Positions 50,443 to 60,044 of a stretch of DNA of 64,000 nt are shown piece after piece; the stretch's first letter is position 1; each line of letters opens with the position of its first letter. The DNA comes from Fibrobacterota bacterium (GTDB lineage: Bacteria > Fibrobacterota > Fibrobacteria > UBA5070). A program made the translations under genes and the position numbers. A model generated the notes under the pieces. That model saw only the letters and a list, made by a program, of their open reading frames with translations. It did not search any database and was not told where the DNA came from. Location of the stretch: contig JADKBN010000004.1 of NCBI GenBank assembly GCA_016715065.1, forward strand, positions 186,001 to 250,000, written 5' to 3'.

Positions 50443-51876
50443 GTGCGCAAATTGCCCATGCTGATGCTCGGGGTGATCCTGGGGATCGGAACTCTGATGG
50501 GATGCAGATCCCGGGATACTCTCCCCGAAGGGGATGGGAAGACCCGATTGCGGCTTTGGGCCATGCCCAACACCGAAGGCCCCAAGGACGTCCTTGATCA
50601 GATCCTGGTGCGTTTTCGTGCACAAAACCCTGACATCGAGGTGGAAGTAGAGATCATCGACTGGGGCGCGGCCTGGGACAAGATCACCACTGCCGTTTCT
50701 TCCGGAGCGGGTGCGGACGTCTTCCAATTGGGCACCACCTGGACTTCTTCGGTCACCGCCATGGGCGGGTTGTTGCCCCTGGATGGCCTCTTGCAGCGCA
50801 TCGGAGGGGATTCCATTTTCGTTTCCTCCGCGCGTTCCTACATGAAGCCCATCTACGCGGATTCCATCACGTCTTTTCCATGGTTTGTGGATGTGCGGCC
50901 CATGTTCTACCGCACCGATGTCCTTGCCAAGGCGGGGATCAAGCCGGAAGACATGTTCTCCAATTGGGATTCCTATCTAACGGGATTGCGCAAGATCAAG
51001 GCTGCCAAAGTGACCCTGGAAGGGCAGCGGGTGGAGCCATTGGGAATTGCCGGCAAGGATTGGAACGTATTCCACAACTTCTACCCGTGGATCGTGGGCA
51101 ACGGCGGCGGGATCATCAACGATCTCGGCGATAGCGTTTTGCTGGACGACGAGAAGTCCATCCAAGGCGTGATGGCCTACCTTCGGTTCTTCCGCGAAGG
51201 ATTGGCGCCACGGGCCTATCTGGAAAAAGGCGCGGCCCAGGTGTCCCACGAATTCGACGAAGGACGCATCGCGGTTTGGCAGGAAACGTCTTCCAAGCTG
51301 GTATACCTGGAGCGTCCGTTGCGCGAGGGTGGCGACAACAGTCCCGGTGCCCGCCACTTTGCCGCGGTCCTACCCCCCGAGGGTCCGGCAGGACGGAAAT
51401 TGTTCATCGGCGGATCCAACCTCGCCATCTTCAAGTCGACTCGGCACCGCGAGGCGGCGGAGAAACTGTTGGCCTTTCTGACCACGGATTCCGTAGCCGT
51501 GCTTGCCTTTTGCAAAATTTCCGGGTTCGCGCCGGCCCTGGAAAAGACTTTCCAAGACCCATACTACCGAGAAAACCCCAATCGGGTGCTGTTTCGGGAT
51601 CTGGTTTTGTCCAGCAAGCCGTACCCTGCCGTGCCGTATTGGGGCGACATCGAAACGGTGATCCTCAACAAACATTTCGGGAACATCCTGGACATCGCTG
51701 CGGGCAACCAAGCGAAGGATCCGTCCAAGGACAAAGAAGGATCTTTCAGCGAGGAGGCCGTCCGGAAAGAACTCAAGACCGCCGCCGAACAGATCCGGGC
51801 CTTGATCCAACGCGAAATCCAAAGCAACCCGGCCAATGCCGCCCGCTTGGCCCGGCTCAGGCAGGTCGATCGGTGA
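50443..51876 (+). CDS. ABC transporter sugar-binding lipoprotein (CUT1)
   Basis: The 477-residue lipoprotein (lipobox TLMGC) shows the group 1 extracellular solute-binding fold: TRLRLWAMPNTEGPKDVLDQ, IIDWGAAWDKITTAVSSGAG, GADVFQLGTTWTSSV, YPWIVGNGGGIINDLG and FIGGSNLAIFKSTRHREAAE. CUT1 binding proteins take up oligosaccharides. The C-terminus has an extra charged helix (KEGSFSEEAVRKELKTAAEQ). GTG start with GAGGGG upstream. It opens the importer operon and overlaps the first permease gene by GTGA. Confidence 0.88.
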   Translation: MRKLPMLMLGVILGIGTLMGCRSRDTLPEGDGKTRLRLWAMPNTEGPKDVLDQILVRFRAQNPDIEVEVEIIDWGAAWDKITTAVSSGAGADVFQLGTTWTSSVTAMGGLLPLDGLLQRIGGDSIFVSSARSYMKPIYADSITSFPWFVDVRPMFYRTDVLAKAGIKPEDMFSNWDSYLTGLRKIKAAKVTLEGQRVEPLGIAGKDWNVFHNFYPWIVGNGGGIINDLGDSVLLDDEKSIQGVMAYLRFFREGLAPRAYLEKGAAQVSHEFDEGRIAVWQETSSKLVYLERPLREGGDNSPGARHFAAVLPPEGPAGRKLFIGGSNLAIFKSTRHREAAEKLLAFLTTDSVAVLAFCKISGFAPALEKTFQDPYYRENPNRVLFRDLVLSSKPYPAVPYWGDIETVILNKHFGNILDIAAGNQAKDPSKDKEGSFSEEAVRKELKTAAEQIRALIQREIQSNPANAARLARLRQVDR

Positions 51877-52832
51877 TCCATAGGCTCTGGCGGCCCATCC
51901 GCCAGTACCGGGTCGCCTGGGGCTTCTTGCTCCCGGCGATTTTGGGGATGTTTCTGGTCCACTTCTTGCCCTTGGTGCAATTGGTGGGCATTTCCTTGCT
52001 GGACAGCCGTCGGACAAATTTGGGTCTGGGGCTTTCGGCCCCGGCCGTGGGCGAGGGGACAGGGATCCTCGGGAACTACGTCTCGATTTTGACGGAGAAG
52101 TCGGATCCGTTCCATCTGGGTTTGGTGGACGCGGTTTGGAACACGATCCTTTTCACGGCAGTGGTCACCGCTTGCTCCTTCTTCCTTGGCCTGCTGGGGG
52201 CGTTGCTGCTGGAAAAAGTGGGTAGGAAAGGCTTTTGGCGAACCTTGCTGGTGGCGCCCTGGATCGTTCCTGCCTATGTGGTGGGATTGGTGTGGGGTGT
52301 GTTTTGGCAGCAGGATTCCGGTGTGGTCAACCAATCGCTTCACGCGCTTGGGTTTTTGGGCGAAGATCGCTCCTTGTGGCCGATGTGGCTGTCTGGCCCC
52401 TTGACGCGCTGGGCGCTGATCCTGCCTGCGATCTGGCGAGAGTGGCCCTATGCGCTGCTCTTGTTTTCCCTTGGGTTGCAAACCATTCCGCGGAGAATCT
52501 ACGAGGCGGCAAAACTGGACGGGGCCAACGGCTGGGTTCGGTTTCGCAAGATCACCGTCCCCCTGTTGATCCCCGCCGGAAGTCTGGTCCTGTTGCACGG
52601 GGTGGTGTACAACGCCTATTCCTTCAATCTTCCGTTGATGATGTTCGGTGCCGGATCCGGAAACGGAGGGAAGCAAGGGGATTTGTTGATGCCCACCATT
52701 TTTCGCAACACCTTCCAGCGTTGGGATTTCGGAAGAGGGGCGGCTGCCACAGTGGTCCTGATGGTGGGGATGCTTTTTTTGGTGGCCTTGTGGTATCGAG
52801 TCTTCCGATCTGACTTGGAGAAGCTGCGGTGA
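51873..52832 (+). CDS. ABC sugar permease, MalF-type
   Basis: The 319-residue permease has six membrane helices (e.g. GFLLPAILGMFLVHFLPLVQ; AVWNTILFTAVVTACSFFLG). The EAA loop that contacts the ATPase is IYEAAKLDGANGWVRFRKIT. The start GTG overlaps the binding-protein stop. No ATPase gene lies in the operon, so a shared CUT1 ATPase (MsmK/MalK-like) encoded elsewhere must drive it. Confidence 0.88.
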   Translation: MIHRLWRPIRQYRVAWGFLLPAILGMFLVHFLPLVQLVGISLLDSRRTNLGLGLSAPAVGEGTGILGNYVSILTEKSDPFHLGLVDAVWNTILFTAVVTACSFFLGLLGALLLEKVGRKGFWRTLLVAPWIVPAYVVGLVWGVFWQQDSGVVNQSLHALGFLGEDRSLWPMWLSGPLTRWALILPAIWREWPYALLLFSLGLQTIPRRIYEAAKLDGANGWVRFRKITVPLLIPAGSLVLLHGVVYNAYSFNLPLMMFGAGSGNGGKQGDLLMPTIFRNTFQRWDFGRGAAATVVLMVGMLFLVALWYRVFRSDLEKLR

Positions 52833-54712
52833 AGCGTTCCCATTGGCGACGGCGCGGTCCGCGTTTGTTTTGGGGGGCGCTGGTTGCCGCGGTGGCCCTG
52901 GTCAATCTCATGCCGTTGTTGTGGATGGTCTTCAGCTCCCTGAAGGAAAATCGCGACCTGCAGGCCGGGACCCTGGGGTTTTCTCGCTCACAGTCGCGCG
53001 TGGTCGCTTTGTTGCCTCGCCGCGAGGGGGTTCTGGCGGGAACGGACAATGGCGACATCCATTTGATGCGCCTGGAATCCCAAGGGCTGGTGGTACGGGG
53101 CACTCGGGCAATGGGATCATGGGGGGCGGCCTATTCCCTCCAGGAAGAGTCGCTGTGGGTGCTTTCCGGCGAAGACGGAATTCTACTGATGGACGCGGGA
53201 AGTCTTTCCGAACGCAAACGCTGGTCCATCGACGAAATTCGTCAAGCCTTTGTCGATCGCCTTCCCGGTGGAGTGTGGGCTGATCTGACGCCCGGTTCCG
53301 TGGAGGCGAGCTCCATTCTGTCGGTAGGCGAGCAGGTCTTCGCGACGTTTCGATCCAAAGGGTTCCCTGGTGTGATCGCCCTGGACAGAAAGACAGGTGG
53401 ACTGCGGTTTTTGGTGTTCGGGCAGGAGCTTCCTTTCGCGATTGACCAATTCTTGGATCTGGGCAAGGGGCGGGTCGCCATGGTGGGCGACAAGGGGGTG
53501 GTGCTCTGGCAGACCTCGAATTCGCGTTCCACCGACCAATTCCTGTGGGGCCAGGATCTCCCTGCGGAGCGGTCGGCTCTCGTTGTGGCCTTGGACGACA
53601 GTCTCCTTCTGTGCCAGCGCAACCACGCCGAAGTGTTCTCCCTGCCTGGACGGAAGGTCGTGCGAACCCTGGATACCGCATCCGGATTGCGCGGAGGGAA
53701 AATCCTTGCCGTGACGGCAGACGAGCGGCGGATCTGGTTTGGGACCGCCTCGGGGATCTACGGGATTGATCGGCGTGCCGGAGCCGTCCAGGCGACGCAG
53801 GAAGACTCGCTTGACCTTTTGCCAGTCGAACATCCGGTGGGAAATGCTTGGATGAGTTCGGGGGTGTTGGGGGTGGCCTATTCCGGCGGACGGCTGTGGA
53901 TGGGAGGAGGCCAAGGGGAAATCGCCATGGGAAGGATCGCAGGCCCGCTGGTCATGGAGCGAGACGGACGTCTGCCTCAGGGGGAACGAACGATTCGGCT
54001 CGAAAACTACCGGGACCTTTGGCAAAAGATGGATTTCGGGCTGTTCCTCAGAAACAGTCTGCTCATCAGTCTGGCTGTGACCTTCTTGTCTGTTTTCCTG
54101 GCGTTGTTTTCCGCCTATGCCCTGGCGAGATTGCGGTTTCCGGGCAAAGAGGCGTTCGGGCTGGCGACATTGGCGACCCAGGCAATTCCCGGAGTGGCGC
54201 TTTTGATCCCCTTGTTCATGACCTTCCTCTGGCTGCAAAAATCAAGCCGTGAAACCAAATGGTTTGGAGAGGCTGGAGTCCAGTTGGTCGGGACCTGGTG
54301 GGGGGTGACCCTCCTGTATTCGGTGTTTTTCGTACCGTTTTCCATCTGGATCCTGCGTGCCTTTTTTCAAGCACTTCCCCGCGATTTGGAAGCCGCCGCC
54401 CAGCTGGATGGCTGTTCATCCTGGGGTGCGTTCTATCGGGTGGTACTCCCCGCTGTGCGTCCGGGGATTCTGGTGACAGGAGTGTATGTGTTCCTGTCTG
54501 TTTGGGACGAACTCCTGTTCGCCTGGGTTCTGACGGCGGAGAAAACGTACACCGTACCGGTTGGGGTTCGCCTGTTCGCAGGCAACTACCAAACTCGATT
54601 CGATCTGATGATGGCGGCCGCGACGGTGGCGACGCTTCCCGTCCTGGCGATGTTTTTCTTACTTCAGCGCCGGATCATCGCCGGAATCGCACCGGGTTTA
54701 TCGAGACGATGA
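52829..54712 (+). CDS. ABC sugar permease, MalG-type, with periplasmic seven-bladed propeller
   Basis: The 627-residue protein is more than twice normal MalG length. The first helix (FWGALVAAVALVNLMPLLWMV) and FSSLKENRDLQAG are typical, as is the rest from NYRDLWQKMDFGLFLRNSLL through the EAA loop LEAAAQLDGCSSWGAFYRVV. Between them (residues about 50-390), in the first periplasmic loop, lie seven similar units such as GVLAGTDNGDIHLMRLE, GRVAMVGDKGVVLWQTSNS, RRIWFGTASGIYGIDRRAG and GGRLWMGGGQGEIAMGRIA. This fits a seven-bladed beta-propeller. It might sense substrate or dock the binding protein or an outer-membrane protein. GTG start overlaps (GTGA). Confidence 0.85.
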   Translation: MKRSHWRRRGPRLFWGALVAAVALVNLMPLLWMVFSSLKENRDLQAGTLGFSRSQSRVVALLPRREGVLAGTDNGDIHLMRLESQGLVVRGTRAMGSWGAAYSLQEESLWVLSGEDGILLMDAGSLSERKRWSIDEIRQAFVDRLPGGVWADLTPGSVEASSILSVGEQVFATFRSKGFPGVIALDRKTGGLRFLVFGQELPFAIDQFLDLGKGRVAMVGDKGVVLWQTSNSRSTDQFLWGQDLPAERSALVVALDDSLLLCQRNHAEVFSLPGRKVVRTLDTASGLRGGKILAVTADERRIWFGTASGIYGIDRRAGAVQATQEDSLDLLPVEHPVGNAWMSSGVLGVAYSGGRLWMGGGQGEIAMGRIAGPLVMERDGRLPQGERTIRLENYRDLWQKMDFGLFLRNSLLISLAVTFLSVFLALFSAYALARLRFPGKEAFGLATLATQAIPGVALLIPLFMTFLWLQKSSRETKWFGEAGVQLVGTWWGVTLLYSVFFVPFSIWILRAFFQALPRDLEAAAQLDGCSSWGAFYRVVLPAVRPGILVTGVYVFLSVWDELLFAWVLTAEKTYTVPVGVRLFAGNYQTRFDLMMAAATVATLPVLAMFFLLQRRIIAGIAPGLSRR

Positions 54713-54802
54713 ACCGGAAACGGCCTTTCGGCGACACACCTGTGACATTATCTTGACCAGCGCGTCCGCGTTCGAGAACGCTTCAATCCGGAGAACCACG
54801 TG

Positions 54803-57532
54803 ATGCCTAAACACGTTCGCCGAGCTGTCATCCTGGGATTCCTGGGTGCGCTCCCTGTCTGGTCCCAGACGGCCCCCCCGCCCATCGCTCAAGAAGTCCA
54901 GGATGCAAGCCTGGACACGATGGAGCAGAATTTGGACCGGTTGGAAAGCTCCATCCGCAAGAGTCTGAAGGGCGGCGGTTCCAAGCCGGTTTCATTTTCT
55001 GGCGAAGCCGTTTTCCGGTTCATCGGTAGCTCCTACGAAGAGTACCCGACGTGGATGTCCGACGACAACACGGAGAGCAAAAACTCCGTGGCATCCATTC
55101 GCGTCGCGATGGTCGCGGCTCCCCACAAGAACCTGCGGTTGTGGTCCAAAATAGCCCTCAACGGTGCACTGTATGGCAATAACCTGCCAACCACGTACAA
55201 GGGCAAAGCGAACGTAGGAGATAACGCGGATTCTTCCTACCAGGTCGCGCCACAAACCGGACACTTCGATCCCCACTCCGTGGCGGTCTACGAAGACATG
55301 TCGGCAGGACTGACCGCAGCCATCGGCAAGGCCACCACCACTCTCAAGGTGGGTGGTGCGCTTTGGACGGAAGCGTCTCCGTTGACGGTTTGGAAAGGCC
55401 AGAACCGCTTGTTCGGTTGGGATTATGTCCCGTATGAACTCGAACAGCCCTCGGCCCAGTACTACGAATACGCCACCACCAAAGGCGAGCGCGTGGGACG
55501 TGCAGCCTGGAACAAAAAGCCCTTTCAGGGCTTCCAGTGGGAATCGCTGGATTTGCCAGGCAAACTGTACTTCATGCTCACCTTGGCAAACTACGAAGGC
55601 TTCCAGAAGTGGGAACCGACGGCGGCCAACACCAACAACACCAATGGCTTGATGTACACGGCTGGCGCCTCCGGCCAGCCCGGCCAGCCAATGCTTGATC
55701 GAACCATCGGATCGAAGGGGACGGGAATTGGCGATCTTTACAGAGACGCCACGGTGGCGCGAATCTCCGCTGGAGAAATTCCCCTTCCCGGAGGCCAGGC
55801 TCTGCCGGTCATGGTGGGCTTGAATTACATCGGCTTCAAGTTGGACGACGATTACGCCAAGCAGTTTCGGTATGCCTTGAACTGGGGTGGATTGGCCAAC
55901 GGAAACGATGCCAAGCCTCTGGAAGCATGGGGCATCGATCGCAAAACGGTAAGAAACGACTCCATCCTCAAGCGCGTCGGGCGTCCGGATTCTCTGGTCA
56001 GAAAGCGACTCGCTTCCACCGATGTGGATACCTTCTACAAATCGAATTATTTCACCAGCTTCAAGACCATCTCGTTTGATTTCCGTCAGAATGTCTCGGG
56101 GAAGGTCAGCTACTTGGTGGATATCGGCCTGAACAAGACCGATACCTCGTACTTCAAGGTTCACGACTCCGGTGCGGCGAGTGTTTCCCAAATCCGCCGG
56201 TACAAGGGAATCGCCGATTCGACTACCATTCAAAACGCGGGCAAATACGAGGTGTTGGGGCATAAGGAATCGGACTGGGTGCCGGCGATCTATGGCCAGG
56301 TCTCGAATCTGATCTCGGGAACGTTGGGAACTTCCATCCCAGTCGATTTGGGATTCCAGGCGGTGTATGCTCCCAAGGAATTTTACTCGGGCACGAGCTT
56401 CATCATGCCGGGCGATTTCTTCTTCCCGTTCGAAGCGAACCTGCTAGGGGCTGGAAAGTTCGCCGGGTATGACGGTGGCACTCCTTACGTCGCGAACATG
56501 TCGGGTGCGAACATGACGTTCAAATACACGGGCGTCAAAAATGGCCACCTGCGCATGAACGTGGGCTACCACACCCAGCTGGAGTCCGGCTCGGACCTGG
56601 TTTGGATTCCGTGGCGCTTGAACGGAACCGCCTTCAAGCTGTCCATCCACCAGTCCACCACCCAATACGATGGACAAGGTCTGACGGACGACTTCATGCG
56701 CGGAGATGCTGCCTATTCGGGCGCAGCGACGGATGCATCCACGCCGGGCAACTTCCGGCAAGTCCGGCGATTCGGCAACGACTTCTATTTCTTCTCGAAT
56801 CCTGCCGAAAAGGCCGGTGGAAGTCTGACCGCTCGTAGGAACGCCTACGCACCAGTCCCAGGTTTGGCGGGCGGCGTGCGAAACGACTTCATGTCCACCT
56901 TCGAGAATTTTGGCGCCTTCAAGATTCGCCGAACCACTCCGGACGAATTCCAAGCCGACAGCTTGGTGATGGTGGAAATGATCCTCGCGGGGAAAATGCC
57001 TCAGTCGACCAAAGCGACCCAGAATTTCTCGCTGGACTACGGCCAGGATATTTCCCCGCTCTGGGGAGGTGCCCGCCCGCTGTTCCTTGGAGTGTACGGC
57101 GCCATCAACGGCGTGACCACCGGAGGACTGGTGAATCCAGGCGATGATGCCACCTTGCTCTCCGGATATATCGCGCGGATGGAGCCGGTCTATCAGCTCC
57201 ACGACAAATTGTGGATAATCGGATTGGTGGGCATGGAACATTGGGCGTCCAACTACGGTGTGGCTGCGATCGATAGCGTCACCGGGTATACGCCAGCATC
57301 GGATAGTCGGGTACAAAACCCCAGGAACTGGCGTTCGGCCCCGATCGACTTCACCGACTGGGCTTTTGGCGCAGGATTCGATTGGAATCTCAGTCCGCGG
57401 GTGGAGCTCCACACGCGCCTGCAATATTTCACGCATCGCGACGACGGCATCTCCAAAGAGATTCTCGCCGCGAAGGGTAAAAACGATTTCGAGGCGTGGC
57501 AGCTCCACGCCGAAACCAAGATGTGGTTCTGA
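54803..57532 (+). CDS. Large outer-membrane protein, likely oligosaccharide porin 1
   Basis: The 909-residue protein has a signal peptide (RAVILGFLGALPVWSQ), a short helical coil (QNLDRLESSIRKSLKGG) and then long runs of amphipathic strands rich in Tyr, Trp and Gly. The final strand is QLHAETKMWF, an aromatic BAM-type signal. There is no TonB box or plug domain. It is followed closely by a similar-sized protein and a glycosidase lipoprotein, so it may form or help a sugar channel. GGAG lies before the GTG/ATG pair at 54800/54803. Confidence 0.65.
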   Translation: MPKHVRRAVILGFLGALPVWSQTAPPPIAQEVQDASLDTMEQNLDRLESSIRKSLKGGGSKPVSFSGEAVFRFIGSSYEEYPTWMSDDNTESKNSVASIRVAMVAAPHKNLRLWSKIALNGALYGNNLPTTYKGKANVGDNADSSYQVAPQTGHFDPHSVAVYEDMSAGLTAAIGKATTTLKVGGALWTEASPLTVWKGQNRLFGWDYVPYELEQPSAQYYEYATTKGERVGRAAWNKKPFQGFQWESLDLPGKLYFMLTLANYEGFQKWEPTAANTNNTNGLMYTAGASGQPGQPMLDRTIGSKGTGIGDLYRDATVARISAGEIPLPGGQALPVMVGLNYIGFKLDDDYAKQFRYALNWGGLANGNDAKPLEAWGIDRKTVRNDSILKRVGRPDSLVRKRLASTDVDTFYKSNYFTSFKTISFDFRQNVSGKVSYLVDIGLNKTDTSYFKVHDSGAASVSQIRRYKGIADSTTIQNAGKYEVLGHKESDWVPAIYGQVSNLISGTLGTSIPVDLGFQAVYAPKEFYSGTSFIMPGDFFFPFEANLLGAGKFAGYDGGTPYVANMSGANMTFKYTGVKNGHLRMNVGYHTQLESGSDLVWIPWRLNGTAFKLSIHQSTTQYDGQGLTDDFMRGDAAYSGAATDASTPGNFRQVRRFGNDFYFFSNPAEKAGGSLTARRNAYAPVPGLAGGVRNDFMSTFENFGAFKIRRTTPDEFQADSLVMVEMILAGKMPQSTKATQNFSLDYGQDISPLWGGARPLFLGVYGAINGVTTGGLVNPGDDATLLSGYIARMEPVYQLHDKLWIIGLVGMEHWASNYGVAAIDSVTGYTPASDSRVQNPRNWRSAPIDFTDWAFGAGFDWNLSPRVELHTRLQYFTHRDDGISKEILAAKGKNDFEAWQLHAETKMWF

Positions 57533-57561
57533 TCATGGTCGCCGAAACAAAGGGAACACGC

Positions 57562-60018
57562 ATGAACACGAAGGCAATTGCCGTAGCAGCCTGTCTCTGG
57601 CTCCCCGTGGCAGCATCCGCCGCCGCCGACCAGAGCGAAAAGATCGATACCTTGGCCAAGCGCTTCGAGCGGCTGATGGCCACCCAGGGAATTTCCGTGG
57701 GCGGGAAATTCCGGGGAATGTATGGAGGCGCTGAATTCTCCGGAAACTCCTTGGACAAGAGTCGTCGCAACGACGAACAGATCGGGTACACTTCGGTGGA
57801 CTTCGATCTGCGAGCCAAGCCCAATACAGAGACCCAGGCGCGCGCGATTTTCCGCATGCACATGGACCATGCCAGCTTCTTCGGATCTCCGTACACTCCG
57901 CTGGAAACCCGTTGGCTTTCCATCGATGGCGGCGCCCTGGACGGAATGCTCTATTACCACCTGGGCAACATGCTCCAGAAGTGGAGCCCGCTCACCATGT
58001 GGGCCCCGGAAGTGGGTTATCTGTACACTCCGCGGATCTTTGCCCAGGCGCAGACCACGGCCATGGATGAACGGTTCTTGGGCAACAACAATCGCAACCT
58101 GCAAGGTGTGAATGTCGGATTCCGTGCGGCGGTTCCTCCCGCACACATCGATTCGTTCAATGTTTCCCTCTTGGCTGCACGGCTTTTGATGGGGGCTCCG
58201 CTGGGCTCTCCAGTCACCGACAACCCTTTCACGAGCGGTGCCGCCGTCAACAAAAAGGGCGACGTGAATGGCTGGCCGTCCGTGCTGGCAAACTACGACC
58301 GCATTTTGCTGGGTGGGCGCGCCAACGTGGCGTTCCTCGGCGGCATGCAGGCGAGTTTCAACTTCCTGCAGAACAAGGACTTGAAGTCGACCTTCGGCGT
58401 GACCGATACCTCCGCGCAGGTTTCGAAGGTAACGACTTCGATTCCAGGCACTCCGGACACCATCATCTATCCTGCGGCCAGGCCGAAGGATTCGTTGCTC
58501 ACCAGCGGAATCGTGATGGGTGGCCAGCTCCAGGTGGACGGATCCAAGCTTCTGGCCAGCAAGAGCCTGATCTTGGGCTTGGACGCAGAATTCGCCCGCT
58601 CCAGCTGGGATTATTTCGTGCACACGGAAGTGGCTCCTTTCACAACGGATGTCAGCGTCGATTCGACCAACCCATTGCTTCCCAAAACAACACGCTCCGA
58701 GAATGGCGCGATGGACCCGGTGTACGAAGCCAAAGCAGGCATTGCTCTGAACCTTGGCTTGAAGGCTGGCTGGAAGGGCGAAGCCTGGTCCGCAGCATTG
58801 CGGGGCGGGTATCTCATGAACGACTCGCTGTTCCGTTCGGATTTGGCCCAGACTCCCGTTTTCCGCAAGAATCTCGGTCGGATCTACAACTCCGAACAGG
58901 ATGTGTACGACCTCGCCACCAGTTCCTACGTCCGGCCGAAGCACTACAACCTGTTTGACGCGATGTACAACAACGTTCATCACTGGATCGCCGAAGAGAA
59001 GAACGAATACTCCAAGAACGCCTACGACAAGTTGGCCTACACCAACTACGTCGCAGGTTCCAATCAGAATCCCTTCTCGAATTTGACGGCCTTCCTGCCC
59101 GTCTTGAAGCGTGCCGTCGACACAGGAATTGTCAGGTATGCGTCAGCCAAAATCGGCCTGGACACCACTTTGAACAAGTACATGCTCAAAGTGGACTCGG
59201 TCAAGGCGCTGGTGATCAAGACCTCCACGGACTCCGTTTCGTTGGGATTGAAGCGGGCGACTGCCGCCACTTTGGCCCAGCGCTTGTACACGGATTCCGC
59301 GGTGAATCTGAAGTCGGTGGAGTACAAGAAGAACGTGGACGCCTCGTACATCACCAACGTGCGGGCCACCAAAACCGCCCTGTACCAAATGGCTTTGGAT
59401 GGCTACGAGCTCGATCGCGACATGCAGTACGTGCTGCCGGGCGGCGAGGCTTCGGCCAACCGCGTCGGCCCCAAGGTTGGACTGGATGCCCAGTACAGCA
59501 ACGGCGGAGTGGAGATCACTTCGAACGTCTATATGCTTCAGGAAGCCAAGGGGACCATCATGGATTCCCTCAATCAGATTGCGGCAACCAAGGCGAAGTT
59601 CCAGTCCATCGAAGCTGGTCTTCGCGTACGCGGCGACAAGTTCTTCCCCAACTGGAACACCTTGTTGAAGCCCAAGGCTCCTCTGCCTTTGGAAGTCTCG
59701 GTGTCCTTCGCGCAGAGCTCCACCAAGGGCGGTCTGTACCTGGATTACGCTTCCCAGCAGATCGGTGCCAGCGCCTACGTGGGCGTTGTGCCTCGCTTGT
59801 CCGTGCTTGCCGGCTTCCAGCAGGTCAAGGGCGACGACAAGACTCTCTTGGAAATCGACCGCAACTACTCGAACATCGCCGGTGGCCTCGAGTTCAAGAT
59901 CCAGGATGGCGCCTATTTCCTGGCCCAGTACAACCTGCTGAAGACCGAATACCCCAACGCGACGGAATTCGACTTCACCCAGGACGTCTGGTCCACCAAG
60001 ATCTCGGTCATTTTCTGA
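57562..60018 (+). CDS. Large outer-membrane protein, likely oligosaccharide porin 2
   Basis: The 818-residue protein has a signal peptide (IAVAACLWLPVAASAAA), a short coiled coil (KIDTLAKRFERLMATQG), then barrel-like strands such as LRAKPNTETQARAIFRMHMD and GGLYLDYASQQIGASAYVG, ending WSTKISVIF. Layout (signal, coil, barrel, terminal Phe) repeats that of the preceding protein, suggesting an old duplication, although the sequences are now diverged. A helical segment (about 450-650) interrupts the strands. AGGGA precedes ATG 57562. Confidence 0.65.
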   Translation: MNTKAIAVAACLWLPVAASAAADQSEKIDTLAKRFERLMATQGISVGGKFRGMYGGAEFSGNSLDKSRRNDEQIGYTSVDFDLRAKPNTETQARAIFRMHMDHASFFGSPYTPLETRWLSIDGGALDGMLYYHLGNMLQKWSPLTMWAPEVGYLYTPRIFAQAQTTAMDERFLGNNNRNLQGVNVGFRAAVPPAHIDSFNVSLLAARLLMGAPLGSPVTDNPFTSGAAVNKKGDVNGWPSVLANYDRILLGGRANVAFLGGMQASFNFLQNKDLKSTFGVTDTSAQVSKVTTSIPGTPDTIIYPAARPKDSLLTSGIVMGGQLQVDGSKLLASKSLILGLDAEFARSSWDYFVHTEVAPFTTDVSVDSTNPLLPKTTRSENGAMDPVYEAKAGIALNLGLKAGWKGEAWSAALRGGYLMNDSLFRSDLAQTPVFRKNLGRIYNSEQDVYDLATSSYVRPKHYNLFDAMYNNVHHWIAEEKNEYSKNAYDKLAYTNYVAGSNQNPFSNLTAFLPVLKRAVDTGIVRYASAKIGLDTTLNKYMLKVDSVKALVIKTSTDSVSLGLKRATAATLAQRLYTDSAVNLKSVEYKKNVDASYITNVRATKTALYQMALDGYELDRDMQYVLPGGEASANRVGPKVGLDAQYSNGGVEITSNVYMLQEAKGTIMDSLNQIAATKAKFQSIEAGLRVRGDKFFPNWNTLLKPKAPLPLEVSVSFAQSSTKGGLYLDYASQQIGASAYVGVVPRLSVLAGFQQVKGDDKTLLEIDRNYSNIAGGLEFKIQDGAYFLAQYNLLKTEYPNATEFDFTQDVWSTKISVIF

Positions 60019-60044
60019 CCTGAACCCGACCGCAGGAGATAATC

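Noticed and set aside
54713..54799. Promoter with TTGACC before the first large outer-membrane protein
   Set aside because: A -35-like TTGACC is present, but no acceptable -10 lies at 16-18 bases.
55000..58983. Minus-strand frames of 350-580 codons under the two outer-membrane protein genes
   Set aside because: They are antisense to genes with signal peptides, barrel strands and good ribosome sites; no motif or start signal was seen in them.
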